From the NCBI RefSeq assembly GCF_002964705.1, contig NZ_PQCD01000049.1, positions 404,704 to 468,703 of the forward strand: a stretch of DNA of 64,000 nt. Reading direction: 5' to 3'. The position numbers and the translations under genes were made by a program. Shown in pieces: positions 37,151 to 45,469 of this stretch. The first letter of the stretch is position 1; each line of letters starts with the position of its first letter. The notes under the pieces are model-generated. The model saw only the letters and a list, made by a program, of their open reading frames with translations, was not told the DNA's origin and did not search any database. The stretch comes from Pseudoalteromonas sp. T1lg75 (GTDB taxonomy: Bacteria > Pseudomonadota > Gammaproteobacteria > Enterobacterales > Alteromonadaceae).

Positions 37151-39100
37151 TTATTCGCCCTTTAGGTACTTATCCAGGAAGCTAACGTAAGCGTTAGAGG
37201 CCGCAATACGGTTCTCCCGTTTGCTAAAACCATGACCTTCATCATCGAACAGCACGTATTCAACCGGCACACCATTGGCTTTCACCGCAGCTACCAGCTC
37301 ATCGCTTTCCACTTGCAGCACCCGAGGATCGTTGGCCCCTTGTACTACCAGCAGGGGCTTGGTGATGTTTTTAGCATGGAACAGTGGTGAGATACGACGA
37401 TGACGCGCTTCGTCCGTGGCCGGATCGCCCATTTCGTCATACAAGGACTTTTTAAAGCTTTCCCACCAAGGTGGAATGGAGGTGAGGGTACGCACCCAGT
37501 TGGTTACCCCAAAAATATTAATGCCGACCTCAAACTCTTCCGGGGTAAAGGTCAGCGCCGCTGCGGTCATATAGCCGCCATAGCTGCCGCCCATAATGCC
37601 TATCTTATCGCCATCGACCCAATCCAGGGTTTGCAGGTGCTTTTTGCCGTAGATGATGTCTTGCAGATCGTCTTCACCATGCTTTTTATCATCAAGGTGG
37701 AAAAAGGTTTTACCATAACCCGAGCTGCCGCGGTTGTTGACCGCAAAAATGGCATAGCCGTGATTTACCAAATGTTGCTGCATGGCGCTGTAGCCGGTGC
37801 GGCTTTGTCCTCCGGGACCACCATGCACCCAGATAAGGGCTGGGACCTTATTGCTGGCAGAAGCCTGTTTAGGCTTGTAGAGAACCCCGGGTATGGTAAG
37901 ACCATCGAAGCTTTTAAAGCGGACAATTTCACTGCTTACCAGATTGTTTTCATCAATTTCCTCGCTCAGGGTGCTGGTCAGGCGCTGCGCCTGTTCGCTG
38001 CCTATTTCCCAGTGATAGAGGTTGCGTGGGCTGGTATCCGAGCTCAGATAAAAAGACATAAAGCGCTCGTCATGACTAAATTCAACGCCGCTGAGCGTGC
38101 CCTTGGGAAGCGAGCTCGGCAGGGTTAACTGCTTATTGGTGCTGGTGTCGAAAATGCTGACCTCGGTGCTGGCATCGGCATTTACGCCGCTAACCATATA
38201 GCGTCCGGTCTCTGAAAAGCGCAGAAAGCTGATATCCCAATCTGCTTTGAGGGCTAAGCTATGCTCATCGGTAGCCAGATCATAACGCCAGAGCTGGCGG
38301 AACTCACCTTTGGCGTCGGTGGCATAGTAGAGAGACTGACCATCGACGCTAAAATCCCAGGCATTGTAATTGGCGGGGTCGTTGTGGGCACTGAGCAGGG
38401 TGGGCTTGGCACTGCGTTTACGGGTGTCGAGCAGGTAAAAGTCGCTGTCGCGGTTGCTGTTGGTTTTGTTTAAGGCGATAAAACGGCCGTCTGGGCTAAC
38501 GGCGGCGACATTGAAGCCTTGTTCGTTCTTATAAACCAGCTCGGCGGCATAGGTTTTGGCATCGTATTTATACAAGTCCATAAACTTAGGGTCGCGCTTA
38601 TTGCTCAGCACATAGAAACTGGTACCGTCTTTACTAAAACCGGCGAATCCGGCACGGGTTTGCTCGCCGGGAGTTAAATCGGTGATCTGGCCATCGAGTT
38701 CACGCACAAACAGGTGGTGTAGTTCATTACCGCCATTATCGCGGCGAAACAAGATACGGTCATCGTTAGGGAAGTAGCCGACGCTGTAGGTGCTGTCTTG
38801 TGCATCGGTGATCTGAGTGCGGCTGCCGTCGCTTACCTTGACCTCGTAAAGATTATAAATACCCGTTTCATCGCTGCTAAGCAGTAGCTTGTCACCGCTG
38901 TGGTTAAAGCTGTTACCACGCAAGCTCACGGTGTCGAAAAAGGTTTCCGCGCTGTAGGTGGGCATGGCAGGCGCTGTTGCTTGCACGGAGGCAGGCGCAG
39001 TGATCTGGCTTTGTGTTGTGCTAGAGGTACCCGACTGACACCCGCTGAGGACCAGGGTTAACGCGGCAGCCAAACTGGTCGCGACTAGGGTTTTAGACAT
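37151..39100 (-). CDS. S9 family peptidase (prolyl oligopeptidase-like), lipoprotein
   Basis: The 649-residue enzyme has a lipoprotein signal (MSKTLVATSLAAALTLVLSGCQ), a beta-propeller region with WD40-like PD40 repeats (about residues 60-370, e.g. GFNVAAVSPDGRFIAL) and a C-terminal alpha/beta-hydrolase domain. The catalytic Ser is in GIMGGSYGGYMTAAAL, the Asp in GANDPRVLQ and the His in FDDEGHGF. It probably cleaves oligopeptides in the periplasm for nutrient use. I chose ATG 39100 because AAGGA stands eight bases upstream; the ATG at 39109 is too close to it. The gene is alone, facing the tRNA array. Confidence 0.92.
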   Translation of the reverse strand: MSKTLVATSLAAALTLVLSGCQSGTSSTTQSQITAPASVQATAPAMPTYSAETFFDTVSLRGNSFNHSGDKLLLSSDETGIYNLYEVKVSDGSRTQITDAQDSTYSVGYFPNDDRILFRRDNGGNELHHLFVRELDGQITDLTPGEQTRAGFAGFSKDGTSFYVLSNKRDPKFMDLYKYDAKTYAAELVYKNEQGFNVAAVSPDGRFIALNKTNSNRDSDFYLLDTRKRSAKPTLLSAHNDPANYNAWDFSVDGQSLYYATDAKGEFRQLWRYDLATDEHSLALKADWDISFLRFSETGRYMVSGVNADASTEVSIFDTSTNKQLTLPSSLPKGTLSGVEFSHDERFMSFYLSSDTSPRNLYHWEIGSEQAQRLTSTLSEEIDENNLVSSEIVRFKSFDGLTIPGVLYKPKQASASNKVPALIWVHGGPGGQSRTGYSAMQQHLVNHGYAIFAVNNRGSSGYGKTFFHLDDKKHGEDDLQDIIYGKKHLQTLDWVDGDKIGIMGGSYGGYMTAAALTFTPEEFEVGINIFGVTNWVRTLTSIPPWWESFKKSLYDEMGDPATDEARHRRISPLFHAKNITKPLLVVQGANDPRVLQVESDELVAAVKANGVPVEYVLFDDEGHGFSKRENRIAASNAYVSFLDKYLKGE

Positions 39101-39213
39101 GTTTCTCATCCTTAAAGTTATTATTATGGCGTTAACAGTGTTTGCTTAGGCTGGCGTAAATGCAAGAAAAGTGTGTGATTTATCACCAGTAAATTGTTAG
39201 CAAATTTAACGAA

Positions 39214-39243
39214 CAAAAAAAAGCCGGCGGCAGCCGGCTTTTT
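39214..39243 (-). terminator. fadE: intrinsic terminator of fadE
   Basis: AAAAAAAAGCCGGC, a GGCA loop and GCCGGCTTTTT form a GC-rich stem with A- and T-runs on the two sides; on the minus strand it follows the fadE stop. Confidence 0.85.
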
Positions 39244-39266
39244 AACAGGATTGAGCGAGCCTAAGC

Positions 39267-41723
39267 CTAGGCGGCTGAAGCTTTTTTACTTGTTTGCTTA
39301 CGCGCCGCCTTGCCGGCCAGTAGATCGGCAGGGTCGAAGTCGTCCACATTAATGACATCAAGGCGCTGCTTTTCAACGTCGCACAGGCGCTGTGCTTCGT
39401 CTTCGGTAAGTACACCGGCTTCGAGGCCTTGCTCGGCAATTTTATCGAGCTGCATAAAGGCCAGTTTCTTACCTGTGGCGCGGCAGACCTTATCGAACAG
39501 TGGCTCGACTGCAAGAATATCGCGCAGGGCTTTTTCTTGATTGCCGAGCAGGCTGTTAGGCCCTTCGCTTAAGAAAATATGCTGCGCCAAACGCGTACGG
39601 GTTTCGTTTGGCGTTTGCAGTAGCTGGGCAATCACATGCTCTTGCTTGTCGGTTGGCTTGCGTACCGGACGACCCCAAGGGAAGAGGATCACCTTAAGCA
39701 AACCACGCAGTGGTGCAGAAGGCATGTTGTTGATCAGATCCGCTAGGGCACGTTGACAGCGATACAGGTACTCTTGGCAAGCCCAGTGTACCAGAGGCAG
39801 GTCTTCTTTTTGACGACCTTCATCGTCATAGCGTTTTAGCGTTGCCGATACCAGGTAGAGATAACTCAGCATATCACCCAGGCGCGCAGATATGCGTTCT
39901 TTGCGTTTTAATGAGCCGCCAAATACCGCCATACAAATGTCTGACATCAGCGCCAGTGAGGCACTGAAGCGGGCTGCATCGCGATAAAATTGTGCAGTCT
40001 CATCTTTAAAGGGCACCGAGGTAAAGCGGGCACCGGTTAGTGCCAACCACTTGGTACGTACCAGATTAGAGATGGTGTAGCCGATATGGCCCATTAGCGC
40101 ATTGTCGAACACATCCAGCGCTTCTTTTTGGTCTTCTATGGTGGTGGCGTTAAGCTCGGTCAACACGAACGGGTGACAGCGGATCGCCCCTTGACCATAG
40201 ATGATCATATTACGGGTCAGTATGTTGGCGCCTTCTACCGTGATGGCAATGGGGGCACCCTGGTAGCCGCGGCCCAGGTAGTTGTTCGGGCCAAGACAGA
40301 TACCCTTACCGCCGTGTACATCCATGGCATGCATGGTGGACTCGCGCATTTGTTCGGTAAGGTGGTATTTGAGGATAGCAGACACTACCGAAGGCTTCTC
40401 GCCCATGTCTACCGCACCGGTCGACATGGCCACCGCTGCGTCGCTGGCATAGGCATAGCCGCCCAGTTTTGCCATGGCTTCTTCAACGCCTTCCATTTTA
40501 CCAATAGGCAGGCGGAACTGGCGGCGAATACGGCTGTAGGAACCGGTCGCCAGGGCCAATGACTTAATGCCACCGGTGGAGTTTGAAGGCAGGGTGATCG
40601 CACGGCCGACCGACAAGCACTCAACCAACATACGCCAGCCTTGGCCAGCCATTTTTGGGCCACCGATAATGTAATCCAAGGGGACGAATACGTCCTTGCC
40701 CTGGGTTGGTCCATTTTGGAATGGCACATTCAGTGGGAAATGGCGACGGCCAATGTCCACGCCTTCCATATCGGTTGGGATCAGTGCACAGGTAATGCCC
40801 AGTTCTTTTTTGTCGCCAAGCAGGCCATCCGGATCTTGCAGTTTAAAGGCCAGACCAAGGACGGTAGCAACCGGTGCCAAGGTGATATAGCGTTTATTCC
40901 AGGTCAGGCGAATACCCGTTACTTGTTCGCCGTTAAACTCACCCTTACATACCACACCATAATCCGGGATGGCACTGGCATCTGAACCAGCCTCCGGTGA
41001 GGTCAGTGCAAAACACGGGATTTCTTCACCGCACGCTAAGCGTGGCAGGTAATGATCTTTCTGCTCCTTGGTTCCATAGTGCTGTAGCAATTCGCCCGGG
41101 CCTAACGAGTTTGGTACACCGACAATTGAGGACAGCAAAGTGGATTTACTGGTGAGTTTTTGCAGCACACAAGACTGGGCATAGGCAGAAAATTCCAGGC
41201 CACCGTATTCTTTTTTGATGATCATGGCGAAGAATTTGTTGTCTTTCAGGTACTGCCACACCTCGGGCGGTAGATCTGTTAATTCATGGGTCGCTTCCCA
41301 GTCATTAAACATGCCACACACTTCTTCAACAGGGCCGTTTAGGAAGGCCTGCTCTTCAGCGCTTAGTTTTGGCGCCGGATAGTGGTGGAGTTTTTTCCAA
41401 TTCGGGTTGCCGCAGAATAGGTCTGCTTCCCACCAGGTGGTACCGGCGTCGATGGCCGACTTTTCGGTCTCGGACATGGTGGGCGTGACTTTTTTAAAGG
41501 TCTTAAACAGCGGCTTTGTTAGGTATTGCTGGCGAATTGTGGTAACCGACAGGGGCACCGCAATAAGCAAGAAGACCAACCAACTGATAAAGCCAAAGGC
41601 TCCGGCGAAGGTGCCGATTAGCATGGTGGCAATCGCCAAGCCCAGGCAGGTGTTGTAACTGGCTCTGTGATAGCTGGCGTAGGACAGCACGACAATGAGC
41701 GCGAGTAAAAAAAGGAGTGTCAT
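39267..41723 (-). CDS. fadE: acyl-CoA dehydrogenase FadE
   Basis: The 818-residue large acyl-CoA dehydrogenase catalyses the first step of fatty-acid beta-oxidation. Two N-terminal membrane segments (about residues 2-20 and 30-55) anchor it. The ACAD core spans about 110-560, with FALTSPEAGSDASAIPD (FAD/substrate loop) and DVHGGKGICLGPNNYLGRGYQGAPIAITVEGANILTRN (the glutamate base region). A DUF1974 C-terminal extension completes the FadE type (E. coli 814 residues). ATG 41723 has AAGGA upstream; the frame opening at 41753 is not supported. It is divergent from the yafJ-like gene. Confidence 0.96.
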   Translation of the reverse strand: MTLLFLLALIVVLSYASYHRASYNTCLGLAIATMLIGTFAGAFGFISWLVFLLIAVPLSVTTIRQQYLTKPLFKTFKKVTPTMSETEKSAIDAGTTWWEADLFCGNPNWKKLHHYPAPKLSAEEQAFLNGPVEEVCGMFNDWEATHELTDLPPEVWQYLKDNKFFAMIIKKEYGGLEFSAYAQSCVLQKLTSKSTLLSSIVGVPNSLGPGELLQHYGTKEQKDHYLPRLACGEEIPCFALTSPEAGSDASAIPDYGVVCKGEFNGEQVTGIRLTWNKRYITLAPVATVLGLAFKLQDPDGLLGDKKELGITCALIPTDMEGVDIGRRHFPLNVPFQNGPTQGKDVFVPLDYIIGGPKMAGQGWRMLVECLSVGRAITLPSNSTGGIKSLALATGSYSRIRRQFRLPIGKMEGVEEAMAKLGGYAYASDAAVAMSTGAVDMGEKPSVVSAILKYHLTEQMRESTMHAMDVHGGKGICLGPNNYLGRGYQGAPIAITVEGANILTRNMIIYGQGAIRCHPFVLTELNATTIEDQKEALDVFDNALMGHIGYTISNLVRTKWLALTGARFTSVPFKDETAQFYRDAARFSASLALMSDICMAVFGGSLKRKERISARLGDMLSYLYLVSATLKRYDDEGRQKEDLPLVHWACQEYLYRCQRALADLINNMPSAPLRGLLKVILFPWGRPVRKPTDKQEHVIAQLLQTPNETRTRLAQHIFLSEGPNSLLGNQEKALRDILAVEPLFDKVCRATGKKLAFMQLDKIAEQGLEAGVLTEDEAQRLCDVEKQRLDVINVDDFDPADLLAGKAARKQTSKKASAA

Positions 41724-41860
41724 AATCTTATTCCTTGTTAGAGGTCTGACCACTACCGAGTAGATTAGCGTTACTCTATGGGGGTTGCAAGCTCTGTGTT
41801 TAATTATAGGGCTGTAAATCAGTTTGTTGCTTAATATTTCTCGGTTTTTTAGGAGTTTAT

Positions 41861-42625
41861 GTGTGCGAATTGCTTGGCATGTCGGCCAACGTCCCCACGG
41901 ATATTTGTTTTAGTTTCACTGGCTTATTAGAGCGCGGCGGTAATACCGGCCCGCACACCGATGGGTGGGGCATTACCTTTTATGAGGGTAAGGGATGTCG
42001 CTCGTTTAAAGACCCTTTACCGAGCGCTGAGTCGGAAATCGCCAAATTAGTGCGTGCGTACCCCATTAAAAGTAAGTCGGTGATCAGCCACATTCGTCAA
42101 GCTAATCGGGGTCGCACCTGCTTGGAGAATACCCACCCCTTCACTCGGGAGCTTTGGGGCAGGGAGATCACTTACGCGCATAACGGTCAGCTGTCTAATT
42201 ACAATGACTTAAAGCCAAGCTTCTATCAGCCGGTGGGCAATACCGACAGTGAGCTGGCGTTTTGCTGGTTACTGGATAAAATTCGCGAAAAGTACCCCAA
42301 ACGCCCCGCCAATATGGCAAGCGTATTTCGCTATGCGGCTAAATTAGCGCACCATCTACGTGAGAAGGGTGTGTTTAATATGTTGTTGACCGACGGCGTT
42401 CATGTCCTGGCGTATTGCACCAATAATCTGCATTGGATCACCCGCCGCGCTCCCTTTGGCAAGGCGACCCTGATCGACACCGATCTGGTGGTGAATTTTC
42501 AAGAAGAAACGACGCCCAACGACATAGTTACCGTGATAGCCACGCGACCGCTTACCAATGACGAGCGCTGGCATAAGATGGAAGCGGGAGAATTTGCTCT
42601 GTTTAAGTTAGGGGAAAAGATTTAG
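41861..42625 (+). CDS. yafJ: class II glutamine amidotransferase (YafJ type)
   Basis: The 254-residue Ntn hydrolase begins (GTG)-Cys-Glu-Leu-Leu-Gly-Met-Ser, so Cys2 becomes the N-terminal nucleophile after Met removal. RGGNTGPHTDGWGITFYEG, HIRQANRGRTCLENTHPFTRELWGREITYAHNGQL and NTDSELAFCWLLD are the glutamine-binding motifs of GATase class II. It is a stand-alone domain with no synthetase part; the acceptor is unknown. GTG 41861 has AGGAG ten bases upstream. yafJ is also close to fadE in E. coli. Confidence 0.92.
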   Translation: MCELLGMSANVPTDICFSFTGLLERGGNTGPHTDGWGITFYEGKGCRSFKDPLPSAESEIAKLVRAYPIKSKSVISHIRQANRGRTCLENTHPFTRELWGREITYAHNGQLSNYNDLKPSFYQPVGNTDSELAFCWLLDKIREKYPKRPANMASVFRYAAKLAHHLREKGVFNMLLTDGVHVLAYCTNNLHWITRRAPFGKATLIDTDLVVNFQEETTPNDIVTVIATRPLTNDERWHKMEAGEFALFKLGEKI

Positions 42626-42665
42626 TAAGGCTCGGCGCTTAATTAGGCGCCAGTAGTTACTGTTT

Positions 42666-42830
42666 TTAGGCCTGCTCTGAAATGCGCTGCTCAAGATCGC
42701 GTTTAACGATTGCTAGGGCGCTTAAAGCCAATTGCGGGTCTATGTTATGTTGCTCCAGCAACATGATCAAATCCACCGCCAGTTTAACCTCATCCGGGGC
42801 GTCATCTAGGGACTTGTCTGAATTCTCCAT
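42666..42830 (-). CDS. rsmS: RsmS/YbaM family (DUF2496) small protein
   Basis: A short minus-strand gene from ATG 42830 to TAA 42666 encodes 54 residues: [20 protein letters not shown]..., then [19 protein letters not shown] and [12 protein letters not shown]. This aligns with E. coli YbaM ([21 protein letters not shown]...ALDIVKRD), named RsmS in Pectobacterium as a regulator of secondary metabolism. GAGGT is positioned five bases before the ATG. It overlaps the 3' end of the upstream comFB-like gene by 29 bases in another frame. In E. coli it is the neighbour of priC, and here priC lies slightly upstream on the same strand. Confidence 0.85.
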   Translation of the reverse strand: [54 protein letters not shown]

Positions 42831-43092
42831 GGGTACCTCGTTTTGCTATTAACCCGCGGGCTACTTGGATCGCAGCCTGCACCTGTAGCCGCATGTGCGC
42901 GGCTTCCTCTGAGGAAAGATAAAACAACATGTCGACATCGGAGCGAATATAGCGCGATGGCAGTTGATTTAGTACGGTGCAGCTGAGGTCGGCCAGGGTG
43001 TCTTCATCATACTGTTGTTGCAGCTGTTGCTGCGCCATTTCTTCAACTACGAGCTTTTCATAATAATTATGAACATCGTCATGTAACTTCAT
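42802..43092 (-). CDS. ComFB-like late competence protein
   Basis: The 96-residue product MKLHDDVHNYYEKLVVEEMAQQQ...LADLSCTVLNQLPSRYIRSDVDMLFYLSSEE matches the ComFB family: VHNYYE(R/K)LV, a C in the middle and LPPRYIRHDVDM. ComFB-like proteins were named from a Bacillus competence operon and have been reported as cyclic-dinucleotide binders in cyanobacteria. Its role here is unknown, and no competence gene is adjacent. Its 3' end overlaps rsmS by 29 bases. Confidence 0.85.
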   Translation of the reverse strand: MKLHDDVHNYYEKLVVEEMAQQQLQQQYDEDTLADLSCTVLNQLPSRYIRSDVDMLFYLSSEEAAHMRLQVQAAIQVARGLIAKRGTHGEFRQVPR

Positions 43093-43180
43093 GAATTCTA
43101 TGCCCTAACCTAATTGATATCCAATTATCATAGCGCACCTAGGAGCGCTGTCCAGCAAATACTGGTAGTATCACGGGGCC

Positions 43181-44086
43181 TTATTTGTAGCTATAGTAGG
43201 CACTTAGCAGCAACTGCCAATGCACGTCCACCACCTGCTCCAGATTGCGTTGGTAACCGCCGCCGAGTGCACAGCATAATGGGATGTTTTTTTCCTTCGC
43301 CATGGTCATCACTTGGGTATCGCGTTGGCGAACCGCTTCAAGGGATAAGGACAGGGTGCCCAGTTCGTCCTCGGCCACCACATCGGCACCGGCGTTATAC
43401 AAGATGATATCTGGCTGATGCAGGCGCAGTACCAGATTCAGCGCCGTTTCCAGGGTTTCCAGGTAGAGGCCATCATCGCAGCCCGTTGGCAGCGGGAAAT
43501 CATAATCCGAGCGCTGTTTTAAGCGCGGAAAGTTCTGCTCGCCATGCAAAGAGAGGGTGATAATGTTCTCATCTTCGTCAAGTATACTGGCACTGCCGTC
43601 GCCTTGGTGGACATCCAAATCGAGCAGTAGCACGGTATCAACCCGCCCTTGATGTATGAGCTCTCGCGCGGCAATGGCCAAGTCATTGAAGATACAGTAA
43701 CCACTGCCATGGCCGGCAAAGGCATGATGGTAGCCGCCGGCCAGGTTTATGGCGAGGCCATGCTCTAATGCACAATAGGCGGCACCAAGAGAGTTGCCGA
43801 CAGACTGTAAGGTGCGTGCCACCAGGGTATCACTATGGGGAAAACCGATGCGCTTTTGGGCGCTGGCGGGCAGGGTGCCGTCAATAAAGTCGGCTATATA
43901 TTCGGGGGTGTGGGCCAGGGCCAGTTGTTGCTGCGAGATAGGCTCGGCACAGCGCAGCCGAGCCGCTTTGCTCAGCTCAGGATGCAGCATTAGGCGTTCA
44001 TGTAACAGTCGATACTTATCAATGGGAAAGCGATGGTGCGCCGGTAAGGGCAGTGCCGAATACAGGGGGTGATAAAAGAGGTTCAT
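43181..44086 (-). CDS. histone deacetylase-like (acetoin utilisation/HDAC superfamily) hydrolase
   Basis: The 301-residue enzyme has the HDAC fold signatures: GGYHHAFAGHGSGYCIFNDLAIAA with the paired active-site His, LLLDLDVHQGDGSASI with the zinc-binding D-x-H, and LYNAGADVVAEDELG with the second Asp. Bacterial members deacetylate lysines or acetylated polyamines or similar amides; the substrate cannot be inferred. It starts four bases inside the end of priC, so the two are translationally coupled. Confidence 0.9.
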   Translation of the reverse strand: MNLFYHPLYSALPLPAHHRFPIDKYRLLHERLMLHPELSKAARLRCAEPISQQQLALAHTPEYIADFIDGTLPASAQKRIGFPHSDTLVARTLQSVGNSLGAAYCALEHGLAINLAGGYHHAFAGHGSGYCIFNDLAIAARELIHQGRVDTVLLLDLDVHQGDGSASILDEDENIITLSLHGEQNFPRLKQRSDYDFPLPTGCDDGLYLETLETALNLVLRLHQPDIILYNAGADVVAEDELGTLSLSLEAVRQRDTQVMTMAKEKNIPLCCALGGGYQRNLEQVVDVHWQLLLSAYYSYK

Positions 44087-44691
44087 CGCTGCTGCTGTTT
44101 TTCCGCGTATTGAATGCGCTCTTCACAGGCGCCGATGGCCTTACGGCAGCGTCCCAAGCGCGCATGCAACGCCAGTATCTCTTTATTTAATAGCGTCGCC
44201 TGCTCACCTTTGGCGAGATGCAATTGCTGTTGGCGCTCGTTGATCATCTGCTCTAAGCGGCGTTCAAACTCATGGTTTTTGGCCAGCTCCTGGTAGAGCT
44301 CATTGGTAGGTTGAATGATCTGTTGCACCGCCTTTTGGTACTTCCTCGCTCGGGCGCTGGGCGTGTTTTCCTTTTCCCACACCGGCGTCGCCTTCAATAC
44401 TTTGACTATGGCTTCTATCTGCTCGCTGAGCTGGGTGAGGGCAAAGGCGTATTGATGGCGTGCTCCTTGGAATTGGCTGTGGCTTAGCCGCTCTAACTGT
44501 TGTTCAACTTCATCTACATAGTCGACTAACTGCATGCTTCTGGTATTGAATACAGAGCGTTCAAACAAGGTATGTTGGGCCTGCATATAGCGATTTTTGG
44601 CAAACCATTTAGCCTTATCGAATTGCTCGGCATCAGCACGCAGGCGCTGAACCGTGTGTTTTAATCGAGTCAGAGCATCACCGCGGGTCAT
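44083..44691 (-). CDS. priC: primosomal replication protein PriC
   Basis: The 202-residue, helical, basic protein has the PriC layout: an N-terminal domain with AEQFDKAKWFAKNRYMQAQHTLFERSVFNTRSMQLVDYVDEVEQQLE, and a C-terminal helical part rich in Arg/Gln (REL-type SSB-binding region) ending IQYAEKQQQR. PriC reloads the replicative helicase at abandoned forks. It is slightly longer than E. coli PriC (175). Its stop overlaps the following HDAC-like gene, and its start overlaps the end of the TauE-like gene by one base. Confidence 0.85.
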   Translation of the reverse strand: MTRGDALTRLKHTVQRLRADAEQFDKAKWFAKNRYMQAQHTLFERSVFNTRSMQLVDYVDEVEQQLERLSHSQFQGARHQYAFALTQLSEQIEAIVKVLKATPVWEKENTPSARARKYQKAVQQIIQPTNELYQELAKNHEFERRLEQMINERQQQLHLAKGEQATLLNKEILALHARLGRCRKAIGACEERIQYAEKQQQR

Positions 44692-45467
44692 TACAGATAG
44701 GCCTCGTACACAAGCTTTAGTGCCAGCACAATCACCACGGTGTTAAATACCGGGCGGATCACCTTAGAGCCAAAGCGAATGGCCGAGTGGGCACCCAGCC
44801 AGGCGCCAAACATTAAAAACATCCCCATGGTAATGCCGAGAATAAAGTTCACATGGCCGAGGGCGACAAAGGTGATCAAAGAAATAAAGTTGCTGACAAA
44901 ATTCATGGACCGGGCCAGGCCGCAGTTCAGCAATAAATTCATCTTGTATAAAACACTGTTGCTGGCGGTCCAGAAAGTGCCTGTGCCCGGGCCGGCGATA
45001 CCGTCGAAAAAGCCCAGCGCGAGGCCTTGCAGCCATTGCTTAACGCGCAGCAAGGGGGTCAAGACGGGTAATTGATCGCTTTGTTCGGGACTGAGTTTGC
45101 CGAATAAGGAATAAATGGCCACCAGGATGATCACCACGGGGATCAGCTTATTTAAAAACTCGATGCTGAGGCTATCAACGATCAAGGTGCCTATGGCCGC
45201 CCCTATGGCGGTGGCGACAATTGAGCCAGCCCAAAATGCCGGGTCGAACAGGCGCTTACGATAGTAGGTAATACTGGCGGTCAGTGAGCCGAAGCTGGCG
45301 GCCAACTTATTGGTACCCAGGGTCAGATGAGGCGGTAGTCCTGCGGTTAACAGTGCCGGAACCGTGAGCATGCCGCCACCGCCGGCAATGGCGTCGATAA
45401 AACCGGCAGCCAATGCCACGGCACAGAGTATGGCCCAGGTCGAGGGGTCGATCGCTAATTCAAACAT
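44691..45467 (-). CDS. TauE/SafE family membrane transporter
   Basis: The 258-residue protein has about eight hydrophobic segments arranged as two repeats. FIDAIAGGGGMLTVPALLTAGLPPHLTLGTNKLAA is the first TauE/SafE signature and FFDGIAGPGTGTFW the second. The family exports sulfite, sulfoacetate or other organic anions; the closest well-known relative by layout is E. coli YfcA. The substrate is not determined. It is nearly end-to-end with dinG (upstream) and priC (downstream), so a polycistronic transcript is likely. Confidence 0.9.
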   Translation of the reverse strand: MFELAIDPSTWAILCAVALAAGFIDAIAGGGGMLTVPALLTAGLPPHLTLGTNKLAASFGSLTASITYYRKRLFDPAFWAGSIVATAIGAAIGTLIVDSLSIEFLNKLIPVVIILVAIYSLFGKLSPEQSDQLPVLTPLLRVKQWLQGLALGFFDGIAGPGTGTFWTASNSVLYKMNLLLNCGLARSMNFVSNFISLITFVALGHVNFILGITMGMFLMFGAWLGAHSAIRFGSKVIRPVFNTVVIVLALKLVYEAYL

Positions 45468-45469
45468 GA

